Shown here piece after piece: positions 15,706 through 22,462 of a stretch of DNA of 36,677 bases. The DNA comes from a virus, in IMG/VR virus record IMGVR_UViG_3300007734_000638, positions 1-36,677 of that record; one strand, written 5' to 3'. The notes under the pieces were generated by a model. It made no database searches and was not told the origin of the DNA. It saw nothing but the letters and a program-made list of their open reading frames with translations. Position numbers and translations under genes: made by a program. Position 1 is the stretch's first letter. Each line of letters begins with the position of its first letter.

Positions 15706-15975
15706 GTGATTACACCCACGATTCATCTGAATGGCACGTCCGGCGCGGATCTGCTGTCGCAAACGGTCGATGCCTTGATCGCGTTATCGGACGCGATCAA
15801 GGCGTTGCGGGCCGCAGGGCCAAACGGGCGCGATTACTACGTCCAACAAAAGGCGAACTTCGCGCAGGCGCAGCAGCAGCACTGGGACAGACTCGCGAAG
15901 TTGGAATCCGTACAGGCCGATCTGGTGGCGATCTCAGAAGCGATTCATGCGCAAATGACCGAACGGAGCCGCTGA
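15706..15975 (+). CDS. Small conserved phage protein, helical
   Basis: 89 residues from the GTG at 15706, two bases after the previous stop. It opens IHLNGTSGADLL and continues as helices: ALIALSDAIKALRAAGPNGR, DYY, QKANFAQAQQQHWDRLAKL, ADLVAISEAI. The pattern 'IHLNGT...PN-RDYY...H--R---L' recurs in small phage proteins in my memory, always without known function. No metal site or membrane segment. It lies in a run of small early genes with tight spacing. Confidence 0.72.
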   Translation: MITPTIHLNGTSGADLLSQTVDALIALSDAIKALRAAGPNGRDYYVQQKANFAQAQQQHWDRLAKLESVQADLVAISEAIHAQMTERSR

Positions 15976-15980
15976 TCACA

Positions 15981-16070
15981 ATGACACGCAACAACGTCTA
16001 CGACATCCTGATCGGGGTCGCATTGACCCCGGTTCTTTATCTGCTGGTGGTGTTAGTGGGGTGCCTATGA
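15981..16070 (+). CDS. 29-residue membrane micro-protein
   Basis: MTRNNVYDILIGVALTPVLY followed by LLVVLVGCL. A single hydrophobic span of about 20 residues after a short polar N-terminus. It starts 5 bases after one gene and its stop overlaps the next start (ATGA at 16067), so it sits in the operon as a translated unit. The role is unknown; candidates are inner-membrane effector or superinfection exclusion. Confidence 0.55.
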   Translation: MTRNNVYDILIGVALTPVLYLLVVLVGCL

Positions 16071-16267
16071 ATCCCGAAGATCTCAAGTCGCAAGCCGCAG
16101 CCCTTTTGGGCCGATTGGGTGGCCTGAGCCGGTCACCAAAAAAACAAGCCGCTAGCGCGGCAAACGGCAGGTCGTCAGCGGTGAGAAAATACCCCCGTTG
16201 CGAGAACTGCGAAGCGAAAAGACGCACCTGTTATCACCGAGTCAAAAAAGCGGAGGTCCAGTCATGA
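16067..16267 (+). CDS. Small basic protein with CxxC cluster
   Basis: 66 residues starting at the ATGA overlap (16067). The N-terminus is a helix (NPEDLKSQAAALLGRLGGLS), the middle is Lys/Ser-rich, and the C-terminus has CENCEAKRRTCYH, three Cys and a His that could form a small zinc knuckle. The basic character suggests nucleic-acid binding. No family recognised. It overlaps the next gene by 4 bases. Confidence 0.65.
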   Translation: MNPEDLKSQAAALLGRLGGLSRSPKKQAASAANGRSSAVRKYPRCENCEAKRRTCYHRVKKAEVQS

Positions 16268-16512
16268 ACGAGAACCTGAAGGTTGGCGACGTTGTCTTGT
16301 GCCGTGGTGGATGGGGCAGCGAAGCCCCCAAGCTGGTCACGATCACGCACTTGGAACTGTGCGTCGAAGCTGGCGACAGGTACGGGGTGCCGGTGGCCGA
16401 ATTGCCGTGGTCAAAAAAAGGCTGCGCTGTAATCGATCTGGACAACGGGCACTGGTGCTACGGGTATCAAATTGAGCCGCTGGCCCAGCGGATCGGGGAC
16501 GAACCGGTCTAG
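16264..16512 (+). CDS. Small conserved phage protein, beta barrel-like
   Basis: 82 residues, start at 16264 in an ATGA overlap. LKVGDVVLCRGGWGSEAPKL, then YGVPVAELPW, then VIDLDNGHWCYGYQIEP. The 'VGD-V-CRGGWG' start and 'V-DLDN-HW-YGYQI-P' end are a pattern I recall from small early phage proteins of unknown function. The strand-rich sequence suggests an SH3- or Tudor-like barrel. It is the last gene of the early operon; a terminator follows at 16532. Confidence 0.72.
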   Translation: MNENLKVGDVVLCRGGWGSEAPKLVTITHLELCVEAGDRYGVPVAELPWSKKGCAVIDLDNGHWCYGYQIEPLAQRIGDEPV

Positions 16513-16531
16513 TCGTACGGATAAACTCCAT

Positions 16532-16573
16532 CGCCCGTGGTTTGCCGACGTTTCGGTACCACGGGCGACTTTT
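16532..16573 (+). terminator. Terminator of the early operon
   Basis: CGCCCGTGGT (16532-16541) pairs perfectly with ACCACGGGCG (16558-16567), followed by ACTTTT. A second small hairpin CGACGA/TCGTCG (16583-16598) follows in the same 93-base gap, facing the end of the oppositely oriented XRE gene. Confidence 0.7.
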
Positions 16574-16605
16574 CGGCGACCACGACGACTTTTCGTCGCT
16601 GCGTC

Positions 16606-16878
16606 TCAACCATCCTCATTGGGCGGCAGAACCTCCCACAAGTGTTTATTCAGGCGGTGAGCCGCGAGTCCGCGAAAGGCACTTGATAGCTGGCACCGCA
16701 CGAAATACTCGGGCCGTCGCAACCTGGTGGTACCCTCCCAGCCCTGCACCGTGCGCCAACTCATCCCGGTGCCGTCCTCTTGTGTCCAGTGCTTGGCGAA
16801 TTGTCGGCAGGTTTCCCGCAGGATCTCTCGCCTGAAGACGGCAATCTGAATCGGCGTCCATTGAATCGACGTGAGCAT
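16606..16878 (-). CDS. XRE/Cro-like HTH regulator
   Basis: 90 residues, ATG at 16878 with GGAGAC 5 bases upstream. The segment FRREILRETCRQFAKHWTQE, then GMSWRTVQGWEGTTRLRRPE, has the spacing of a lambda-repressor-type helix-turn-helix. The first helix ends in 'QFA', and the recognition helix is 'SWRTVQGWE' with the usual W-E-x-G-like end. The C-terminal 25 residues are short and basic. It lies directly beside the TGTCCGG cluster B (16939-17146), which may be its operator and possibly the phage origin. Repression or replication control are both possible. Confidence 0.7.
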   Translation of the reverse strand: MLTSIQWTPIQIAVFRREILRETCRQFAKHWTQEDGTGMSWRTVQGWEGTTRLRRPEYFVRCQLSSAFRGLAAHRLNKHLWEVLPPNEDG

Positions 16879-16906
16879 GTTTACGTCTCCATCTGTCCTG
16901 ACCCCC

Positions 16907-16937
16907 CTCCCTCCCCTACTATGTAGGGGGGGAGGGG
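16907..16937. other. Pyrimidine/G-run inverted repeat
   Basis: The stretch CCTCCCTCCCCTAC (16906-16919) pairs back on GTAGGGGGGG-A-GGGG (16923-16937) across a 3-base loop, with one G-U pair and one mismatch. The seven-G and four-G runs on the plus strand could also join a G-quadruplex. It lies between the XRE start and iteron cluster B. Confidence 0.5.
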
Positions 16938-16938
16938 T

Positions 16939-17146
16939 TTGTCCGGATCAGATCCCACCGTGTCCGGACAACCCTGTCCGGTGGTTAACCTACTGAGAAC
17001 AAAAAACTTATGCGTTTACGCTTTTCTGTTGTCCGGACGTTGTCCGCCACCATGTAAGAATTACGTGTCCGGGCATTTTCAGGCCCAAAATCGCAGATCC
17101 TGACGGTGTGTCCGGGTTTGTCCGGCCTTTGTCCGCCCCTTGTCCG
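16939..17146. repeat. Palindrome/iteron cluster B (TGTCCGG), possible origin
   Basis: Copies of TTGTCCGG or part of it at 16939-16947, 16961-16971 (full TGTCCGGACAA), 16975-16981, 17029-17038, 17040-17046, 17066-17072, 17109-17115, 17118-17125, 17129-17135 and 17140-17146. An AT-rich segment (about 16984-17028, including a run of six A) sits inside the cluster. Multiple same-direction repeats beside an AT-rich stretch and next to a regulator and primase genes are typical of an iteron-controlled origin, but operator function alone would explain the repeats too. Confidence 0.7.
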
Positions 17147-17189
17147 CCCCTATCAGGTCGTCTATCAGGTCGTCTATCAGGAGGCCCAT
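17079..17189 (-). CDS. Possible 36-residue protein within cluster B (doubtful)
   Basis: ATG at 17189 preceded by GAGGGG. The product begins MGLLIDDLIDDLIGADKG because a 12-base unit is repeated in tandem, and ends in a basic Arg/Thr/Gln-rich tail. Its 3' part is made of TGTCCGG repeats read backwards, so the frame may be an accident of the repeats. The good ribosome site is the only positive evidence. Confidence 0.25.
   Translation of the reverse strand: MGLLIDDLIDDLIGADKGRTKAGQTRTHRQDLRFWA
17151..17181. repeat. 12-bp tandem repeat, 2.6 copies
   Basis: TATCAGGTCGTC occurs at 17151-17162 and 17163-17174 and is followed by a partial copy TATCAGG (17175-17181). It abuts the last TGTCCG copy of cluster B, just ahead of the replication operon's 3' end. 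Confidence 0.8.
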
Positions 17190-17196
17190 AGTCCCC

Positions 17197-17643
17197 TCAT
17201 AGCCGCCCCCGATAGACGGTTGCCGCCGCCTGACAGGCGGGGCAGCGCCCATATTCCCGGCCATCCACCAGCGCCTCCCCGCAACTAAAGCACGCCCAGA
17301 GGCCGTGAGGGCCATCGGAGGCCACCGGCACACAATCCCCGCCGCCGCGTTCGATCATCGCGTCTAGCCGCCCCTGAGCCGCCGGGGTGAGTATCTGGGC
17401 CACCGCGAGGGCTTCGGCGTCAGACCGCGAGAGGTTGCCGTCGTATTCGGCAATTCCGGCGCGTTCGTCGTACTCGGCCAAATAGTCCAGAATGTCGCGC
17501 TTATGGTCACGGATCGCCTGACCGTCAGCCGGGGTCAGCCGGTGACCTGGTTCGACAAACAACGTGTCACCTTCGGCCCGTAACTTGAACCCGTCGCGTT
17601 CCAGCCGCAGCAGCAGGTCAATAGCGCCATCCGCTCGCATCAA
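17197..17643 (-). CDS. TubC-N-like domain protein with C-terminal zinc ribbon
   Basis: 148 residues. The N-terminal half AIDLLLRLERDGFKLRAEGD then LTPADGQAIRDHKRDILDYL is the TubC N-terminal docking pattern ('LL--L---G--L-----L-V-P---L-----A-I--HK-ELL--L'), common in phage and mobile-element proteins next to primases. The C-terminus has CFSCGEALVDGREYGRCPAC, a four-cysteine zinc ribbon. It overlaps the primase-helicase stop by 4 bases (17640-17643), so it is probably a primase accessory or loading factor. That role is inferred from position. Confidence 0.75.
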   Translation of the reverse strand: MMRADGAIDLLLRLERDGFKLRAEGDTLFVEPGHRLTPADGQAIRDHKRDILDYLAEYDERAGIAEYDGNLSRSDAEALAVAQILTPAAQGRLDAMIERGGGDCVPVASDGPHGLWACFSCGEALVDGREYGRCPACQAAATVYRGRL

Positions 17644-19685
17644 AACCTCCCCGTTTGCTGACCGCTGGTCAGGCTAACCGCTAGCCGGATTCGCTGATCC
17701 GGGTCACGGGCGAACACGCCGTCCATGCGGCGAATGGTGCGCCCAATCGTGTCGGTCTTCTCGCCCAGTTCTGTCGCCAATTCCTCGACCGACAAGGGCC
17801 GGTGGGCCACCAACGCCTTGATGCGCTGCCAGACCGGCAACACGGCGCTCAGTTCCTCGCTCGACGCAACATCGAACCGGTCAACCCGCGTAGTCGTCTG
17901 GTCAAACGTCAGCCGCAACCCGAAGGCCGGGAGCCGCCGGGACGTATTCGACTTCTTGTGGCTGAGCGCCACTTCGATCACGTTGGCCCCGTCACCGGCA
18001 TCGTTCGACCGTTTGATATGGAACAGGCTCCGAGCGCCGTTCGACCAGAAGGTACTTCCGAACGGTTTATCCTCCCCATGATCCAACGACTTGGTCGTAT
18101 GCGCGAGATGCAACGACCCCACTCCCAACTGCCGCACCGCCCTGAAGAACGCCGTCGCATGTTCCGCATCTTCGGGCCGACCTGGCACCGCAAAGCCGAC
18201 ACTGTCACAGATAAAATACTGGATGCCGTGCTGCACAATGTGCCGCTGCAACCGGGCCGCTTCGGACACCATGGGCGACGCGCACCGGACATAGTGCAAA
18301 GTGTCACGCGGCATTCCGTCCCAACCACACAGCCGCTCCAGCCGCTCCCGGTGATCCTCAGGACTAAACTCCCAGTCGCCATACAGCACCTTGATGCCAC
18401 GACGGGCTAACGTGGAGGCAATGTGCAGCGCCAAGTACGATTTGGCTGAGCCTCCGTCACCAAACAAAATCATGGGGTGCCGTTGCAGGATCGGAATGCC
18501 GGATACCTCCCAGTTACTGACGACTTCGGGCAACCCGTAATCGGCCAGCGGCTGAATCGGGGTGCCTTCGCTCTCGGCCTGTTGCACCCGCAACGATAAC
18601 GTCTCGACCGCGCCTAACCAGTCGAGGCCAGCGGCACCGGAGCGCCCTGCACATGACTGCGCCAGTGTCGCCCGTGTGCGCTGGCTGCTGAAATTGGCGC
18701 TGCTCCACAACAACACGCCGTCGATAGTCTTCGCGCCCATCATCGTGGTGGTCACGGTCAGTTCGCCGTGCAGGTCACGGTCACGATCACGGTGGAGTTG
18801 TTCCGCACGAAGGGTGATGCCGAGCGACGGGTACTCCAAGCTGTAGGCTCCTTCGCCCAGCTTCACAAACGTCTGCTCCGACCGCAGGAGGTCAGGGAGG
18901 CTGCCGTGTTCAATGACCGGCATCTCGACCGGAGGAGCCGTCGCCAAGGCCAACAAGCTGCTGGCGGTGCCACCGGACGCAAACCAGTCCGAGACATCTC
19001 CGTGCGCCTGTAATCCCGGTAGGACAACCAACCGCGCCGACAGTCCCGCCGTGGTCAACTGCTCAACGACACTGGCCGCATGGCGACGACCGGGCACATC
19101 ATGGTCAGGGACGACATACACCTGCGTAGGAGCCAACGCGACAAGGGCCGCGGTTTCTTCGGCTTTCCACTTTCCGGCCCCGCCGCAGTTCGTGGTTGCC
19201 GCCAGCCCGTGGGCGCGGCACACCTCCACATCCTTCTCGCCTTCGACCACCCACACCACCGGCTGACCGGGAAGGTCAGGCCAGTGATAGAGCGCCCGGG
19301 TCCTCGACGCTGACCAGATCCAACCACCGGCCCCATCCGGTCGTCGCTGCCGGAAACTCTTATCCGCGCCCCGCACGACTTGATGCAAAAGAGTGCCAGC
19401 CAGGTCGGTGTAGTCGTAGACCGCTGCCGCGCTGGTCGAGCGCAAGACCGGGGTCGGCTCCGGCACCCGGATCACCTCCTCAAACAGATCCGCGAGTGTC
19501 AGGCCCACCGACGACAGAATGTCAGCGGTCGCGCACCCGGCATGGCAGTGGATCAGCACCCGGCCATCCTTCTCGGTCGCACTGACCGAGGCCACGCGGT
19601 CTTCGTGGACGGGACATTGGAGCGCGTAGCCAGCCCCCGCCCGTTTCGCAGACGGGAACCGACCGACGACTTGGTCGAGCGTCAC
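17640..19685 (-). CDS. Primase-helicase (CHC2-like zinc finger, TOPRIM, RepA/AAA_25-type ATPase)
   Basis: 681 residues. Zinc site CPVHED (Cys24, His27) with HCHAGC (Cys47, Cys51). TOPRIM VVEGEKD (about 146-152) and VPDHDVPGR (192-200). The ATPase part has Walker A GDGGSAKS (409-416), Walker B FICDSVG (491-497) and the sensor LHLAHTTKS (525-533), with FGSTFWSNGARS further on. A winged-helix end (SVEELATELGEKTDTIGRTI) closes the protein. It should make primers and unwind DNA at the phage fork. With no phage DNA polymerase found, host polymerase is probably used. It overlaps the next gene start by 4 bases (19682-19685). Confidence 0.88.
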   Translation of the reverse strand: MTLDQVVGRFPSAKRAGAGYALQCPVHEDRVASVSATEKDGRVLIHCHAGCATADILSSVGLTLADLFEEVIRVPEPTPVLRSTSAAAVYDYTDLAGTLLHQVVRGADKSFRQRRPDGAGGWIWSASRTRALYHWPDLPGQPVVWVVEGEKDVEVCRAHGLAATTNCGGAGKWKAEETAALVALAPTQVYVVPDHDVPGRRHAASVVEQLTTAGLSARLVVLPGLQAHGDVSDWFASGGTASSLLALATAPPVEMPVIEHGSLPDLLRSEQTFVKLGEGAYSLEYPSLGITLRAEQLHRDRDRDLHGELTVTTTMMGAKTIDGVLLWSSANFSSQRTRATLAQSCAGRSGAAGLDWLGAVETLSLRVQQAESEGTPIQPLADYGLPEVVSNWEVSGIPILQRHPMILFGDGGSAKSYLALHIASTLARRGIKVLYGDWEFSPEDHRERLERLCGWDGMPRDTLHYVRCASPMVSEAARLQRHIVQHGIQYFICDSVGFAVPGRPEDAEHATAFFRAVRQLGVGSLHLAHTTKSLDHGEDKPFGSTFWSNGARSLFHIKRSNDAGDGANVIEVALSHKKSNTSRRLPAFGLRLTFDQTTTRVDRFDVASSEELSAVLPVWQRIKALVAHRPLSVEELATELGEKTDTIGRTIRRMDGVFARDPDQRIRLAVSLTSGQQTGRF

Positions 19686-20377
19686 CGCGCCACCAGCGTC
19701 ACGGTGGAGGTCAGGGTCGTGCCGGGTACCGCCAGGTCGGTGCGAAGCGCACGGGCGAGGGCATTGAGGTTCGCGGGGGACGACTCAATCAACGACAACG
19801 TGGACTGTGGGGTGGGCGCACAGACCTTCGTGATCCACGCCTTCGTGACCTTCGTGGCCCCCGGTTCGTCCAACAGGATCTGACCGGCCACCGACAACAC
19901 CAAGGCGCGGAGGTCGATCACGGTCGCGCTATACGTCGTGCGTGACTGCATCCCCTCGATGGTCGTCGCCACCACAACCGGCGACTCGACCACGGGCGCA
20001 CCGGCCAGTTGTGCCTGCACCGATGCGGCTGCTACCAGAGCGCGTTCCCGTGCCTCCTGCTTGGTGAACGCGACGATCAACTGCATGACGCGGTCTTCGG
20101 CAATTTCGAGCGGCCCGAGCAGCGACTTCTCCTGCCCATCGAGCGTCTTCTTCGCCGCGATCAGCGGAGCCTTCGCATCTTTATAGATCCCGGTGATCCA
20201 CCGCCGCATGTGCTGCACCTTCGCGAGGAACGCCGACGCCTCGACGCTGTCCTCGGGGGTGTGAACCACGACCTGTTCAGACAGACTGATCAGGGCCGTC
20301 GTTTGGCTCGACAATTCCCGATTCGGCTTGAGGTCGAGCGTCAGGGTGTCGTTCAGGGCTGGGGAGACGAGTGCCAT
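19682..20377 (-). CDS. Coiled-coil protein of the replication/recombination operon
   Basis: 231 residues. A central helix HMRRWITGIYKDAKAPLIAA then LGPLEIAEDRVMQLIVAFTK resembles siphophage proteins encoded beside recombination genes. The Ala-rich segment continues (EARERALVAAASVQAQLAGA) and the C-terminal 80 residues look like a small globular domain. No catalytic motif. Its ATG lies 101 bases inside the end of the nuclease gene upstream, the largest same-strand overlap in this operon apart from the methyltransferase case. A recombination partner of the nuclease is plausible. Confidence 0.75.
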   Translation of the reverse strand: MALVSPALNDTLTLDLKPNRELSSQTTALISLSEQVVVHTPEDSVEASAFLAKVQHMRRWITGIYKDAKAPLIAAKKTLDGQEKSLLGPLEIAEDRVMQLIVAFTKQEARERALVAAASVQAQLAGAPVVESPVVVATTIEGMQSRTTYSATVIDLRALVLSVAGQILLDEPGATKVTKAWITKVCAPTPQSTLSLIESSPANLNALARALRTDLAVPGTTLTSTVTLVAR

Positions 20378-20936
20378 CCGTGTCCGTCCGTTTCATCAAT
20401 GCGAGGGCTAATGTGTAGTCGGCAGGGTCGAGGTACTCGACGCTCTGTCCCAGCCGACCGTCTTTCCGCAAGTAGAGCGCGAGACGACGACGCCGTTGCG
20501 GCGGCACGTCGTCGTAGAGGAGGTCATACATCGCCAGTTGCAGTCCGTGCCACGACGCAGGACCGCCGGTCTTCAGGTCAACGATCAGTGGATGACCGTT
20601 CATGATGCCCACACGATCAGCGGTGCCAGCGGTGTCGTGGATCACCGAGTAGTGCGGCTGCTCGATGTGCGACCACCGAGGAGCCATCATCTGGTGCCAA
20701 AACGTGTACGAATCGAGGTAGCCGCGCTCCGTCTCCGGCAGGGTCGCCTCTCGACCGTGATCATATTCCGCACACGCGAGATGCACCCGTGTGCCACGGG
20801 CGGCAGAGGCTGCTGTGTAGAATTGTGCGCCAGCGCCCAGTAGACCCGCTGCCGCAATGCGCGAGGTCACACTGGGAATGACGCGCCCCTGCCACGTATA
20901 TGTGTGCGCCTCCGCGTCGAACACTACACGCCCCAC
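20277..20936 (-). CDS. PD-(D/E)XK nuclease, RecB/Cas4-like
   Basis: 219 residues, GTG start at 20936 with GAGGAG 5 bases upstream. The core is ARGTRVHLA (Gly48, His52), then GTADRVG (Asp107), HPLIVDLKTGG (Asp120, Lys122) and LQLAMYDLL (Gln133 motif). This is the full G-x-x-x-H / D / D-x-K / QL-x-x-Y set of RecB-type exonucleases, so it should be active. The last 35 residues are Pro/Asp-rich and overlap the next gene. It probably processes DNA ends for recombination together with the coiled-coil and SSB-like proteins. Confidence 0.85.
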   Translation of the reverse strand: MGRVVFDAEAHTYTWQGRVIPSVTSRIAAAGLLGAGAQFYTAASAARGTRVHLACAEYDHGREATLPETERGYLDSYTFWHQMMAPRWSHIEQPHYSVIHDTAGTADRVGIMNGHPLIVDLKTGGPASWHGLQLAMYDLLYDDVPPQRRRRLALYLRKDGRLGQSVEYLDPADYTLALALMKRTDTDGTRLPSPERHPDARPQAESGIVEPNDGPDQSV

Positions 20937-21082
20937 AGGTTCTCCTCGTCATCCCGCGTTGGGGATTCGTAGTCTTCCCATCCCGGATCAGGCTCCGGTG
21001 CGTCCGGAATCTCTTCGGCGTCCGGCTCTTCGTTGCCTGGGTCGCTGTCCAGCTTCCAAATGTCGTATCCGGGTAGATTCAT
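20924..21082 (-). CDS. Small acidic protein, 52 residues
   Basis: ATG at 21082 with GGAGAC 4 bases upstream; a longer frame upstream has no ribosome site. More than a third of the residues are Asp or Glu (GNEEPDAEEIPDAPEPDPGW). It overlaps the nuclease start by 13 bases. It could mimic DNA or act as a partner for a basic protein, as many small acidic phage proteins do. No family recognised. Confidence 0.65.
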   Translation of the reverse strand: MNLPGYDIWKLDSDPGNEEPDAEEIPDAPEPDPGWEDYESPTRDDEENLWGV

Positions 21083-21160
21083 GGGTGTCTCCCTCTCACA
21101 AAAACGAATGGGCGGCTGCCCCCATCCCCGTGGTGACAGCCGCCCGACGCCCAACCCGAC

Positions 21161-21550
21161 TTAAAAAGGAATTGAATCGTCGCCCGTTCCGTCTCCCGCT
21201 GGAACTGGAGCGACCTTCGCCTTTGCGGGTTGTTTCTTGGGGACGGGACGCAGACGCACCCCCCCAATGATCTTGCCGCCGAACTCGATGGTGGGGTCGC
21301 AATACGCGATAATGTCCTGACCGACCCAGTCATCCGTCTCAGCGGTGCCGAATGCGGCCACACATCGACGGGTGTTGGTGGCGTTCAGAATGAGCGGCTT
21401 CAGGCCGCTGAGGTTCAGGATCCACTTGCGCTCCATACTGCCATCGTCGGCCTTGAGCTGATCCTCGGTGCAGGAGATGACCTTGTGAATGGAACCTTCC
21501 TCAGTAAGGGAGTCTGATTTGAGGTACTTGCCGGTGCTGATCAGTGCCAT
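21161..21550 (-). CDS. Probable single-stranded-DNA-binding protein
   Basis: 129 residues from the ATG at 21550, with GGAG 7 bases upstream. Strand-rich core: YLKSDSLTEEGSIHKVISC, KWILNLSGLKPLILNATNTR, DDWVGQDIIAYCDPTI, GKIIGGVRLRPV, consistent with an OB fold. The C-terminus is GDGTGDDSIPF, an acidic tail ending I-P-F as in bacterial SSB, which binds partner proteins. It is the first gene of the replication operon, right for an SSB. The core sequence is not that of E. coli SSB, so the call depends on the tail and the position. Confidence 0.7.
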   Translation of the reverse strand: MALISTGKYLKSDSLTEEGSIHKVISCTEDQLKADDGSMERKWILNLSGLKPLILNATNTRRCVAAFGTAETDDWVGQDIIAYCDPTIEFGGKIIGGVRLRPVPKKQPAKAKVAPVPAGDGTGDDSIPF

Positions 21551-21591
21551 GTGCTTGCTCCTTGGGTTGTGTGAACGAATCGAACACCGAG

Positions 21592-21621
21592 AGCCTATCA
21601 AAACCCGCAGACGGGTGTCAA
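21592..21621 (-). promoter_or_regulatory. Promoter of the minus-strand replication operon
   Basis: A perfect TTGACA (21621-21616, minus strand) is followed by the extended element TGATAGGCT (about 21600-21592). The spacer carries the dyad CCCG-CAGA-CGGG (21604-21615), a likely operator. It faces the SSB-like gene at 21550 and overlaps the divergent promoter region of the Cro-like gene. Confidence 0.55.
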
Positions 21622-21624
21622 CTG

Positions 21625-21654
21625 TTGCGTGTATCTCCGTAACCGTGATACCGT
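21625..21654 (+). promoter_or_regulatory. Promoter of the Cro-like operon, possibly leaderless
   Basis: TTGCGT (21625-21630, 4 of 6) precedes the extended element TGATACCGT (21646-21654) after 18 bases. Transcription would begin at about 21661-21662, the ATG itself, giving a leaderless message. No Shine-Dalgarno site lies upstream of that ATG, which fits. Confidence 0.35.
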
Positions 21655-21661
21655 GACCGGC

Positions 21662-21853
21662 ATGATTGTAGACCCCCTCATGCGCTTGCGGCTCTTGGTG
21701 AAGCACCATGGCAGTCAACGAGCGGTCGCGCGACACCTAAGTGTGTCGGCGTCTCTGCTGTCCGACTGGCTGCTCAAGCGCCGACCCGTGCCAGACTCCT
21801 TGTTGACGAAGCTGCGACTGAGGCGGGTCATCGTCTCCATGAGGCAGGTATGA
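21662..21853 (+). CDS. Cro/XRE-like repressor
   Basis: 63 residues from the ATG at 21662. PLMRLRLLVKHHGSQRAVAR then HLSVSASLLSDWLLKRRPVP then DSLLTKLRLRRVI is a typical Cro helix-turn-helix: 'hGSQ-A-A--L-VS-S-LS--L-G-R--P' and a conserved end '-LL--L-L-R'. It is divergent from the replication operon across a 111-base gap with a dyad symmetric operator candidate, so it should control both directions, as Cro does in lambdoid phages. A longer GTG start at 21629 is possible. Confidence 0.75.
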   Translation: MIVDPLMRLRLLVKHHGSQRAVARHLSVSASLLSDWLLKRRPVPDSLLTKLRLRRVIVSMRQV

Positions 21854-22149
21854 CGCAACCAACCCTGTTTACCACCGCACCCCGCTTTGACGGGGAGACA
21901 ATAGACATCGAGCGCGACGATGACCGCTTGCGCTGCCAACTAAGGGCCGTGCAGACGCTCATGACGGATGGGTGCTGGCGCACCCTGTTGGACATTGCGG
22001 GACAGTGTGGCTATCCCGAGAGCAGCACTCCGGGCATCAGCGCACGACTGCGCGACCTGCGGAAGTCGAAGTTTGGATCACACACGGTTGAGCGTCGATA
22101 CCTGCACGGTGGCTTGTGGCAATACCGGGTGAACAGCCATGGTGCATAA
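21850..22149 (+). CDS. Winged-helix protein, unknown role
   Basis: 99 residues, ATGA overlap with the Cro-like gene. CQLRAVQTLMTDGCWRTLLD, then STPGISARLRDLRKSKFGSH, then LHGGLWQYRV has the layout of a small winged helix: helices, a recognition helix 'GISARLRDLRK', then a beta wing. I recall this pattern in phage proteins that follow a Cro gene; function unknown. It overlaps the next gene by 11 bases (22139-22149). Confidence 0.75.
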   Translation: MTQPTLFTTAPRFDGETIDIERDDDRLRCQLRAVQTLMTDGCWRTLLDIAGQCGYPESSTPGISARLRDLRKSKFGSHTVERRYLHGGLWQYRVNSHGA

Positions 22150-22462
22150 GGACTACACCGTCGTCTGGAACGGCGTGGGTGACCAACGCTATTTGTCTAC
22201 AGAGCGCGATACCGTGCGCGTGGCCGTGCCGCTGGAGAAACGTGGAGCCGTTGCGCGGGATATGCAGGGCATCGTGTTGGCCGCACTCTGCACCGCCACG
22301 GTACCGCTGAGCGCCCATACCTTGTCCGACATGACCGGCTTCGGGGTGAAGACCTGCCGCGTGATCATGGCGAGAGCTGTGCAGCATGGACGGGCGCTTC
22401 GTGCCGGTCGCCAGCGGGAGAAGACGCGGCACTATCAGCAGACCTGGGTGGCCATCAAATGA
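22139..22462 (+). CDS. Putative HTH protein
   Basis: 107 residues. The N-terminal third is strand-like (DYTVVWNGVGDQRYLSTERD); the middle IVLAALCTATVPLSAHTLSD then MTGFGVKTCRVIMARAVQHG looks like a winged-helix DNA-binding unit with recognition helix 'GVKTCRVIMARAV'. The end is basic. It overlaps both neighbours (11 and 4 bases). It might be a second regulator or a replication initiator-like factor. No family is recognised. Confidence 0.65.
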   Translation: MVHKDYTVVWNGVGDQRYLSTERDTVRVAVPLEKRGAVARDMQGIVLAALCTATVPLSAHTLSDMTGFGVKTCRVIMARAVQHGRALRAGRQREKTRHYQQTWVAIK

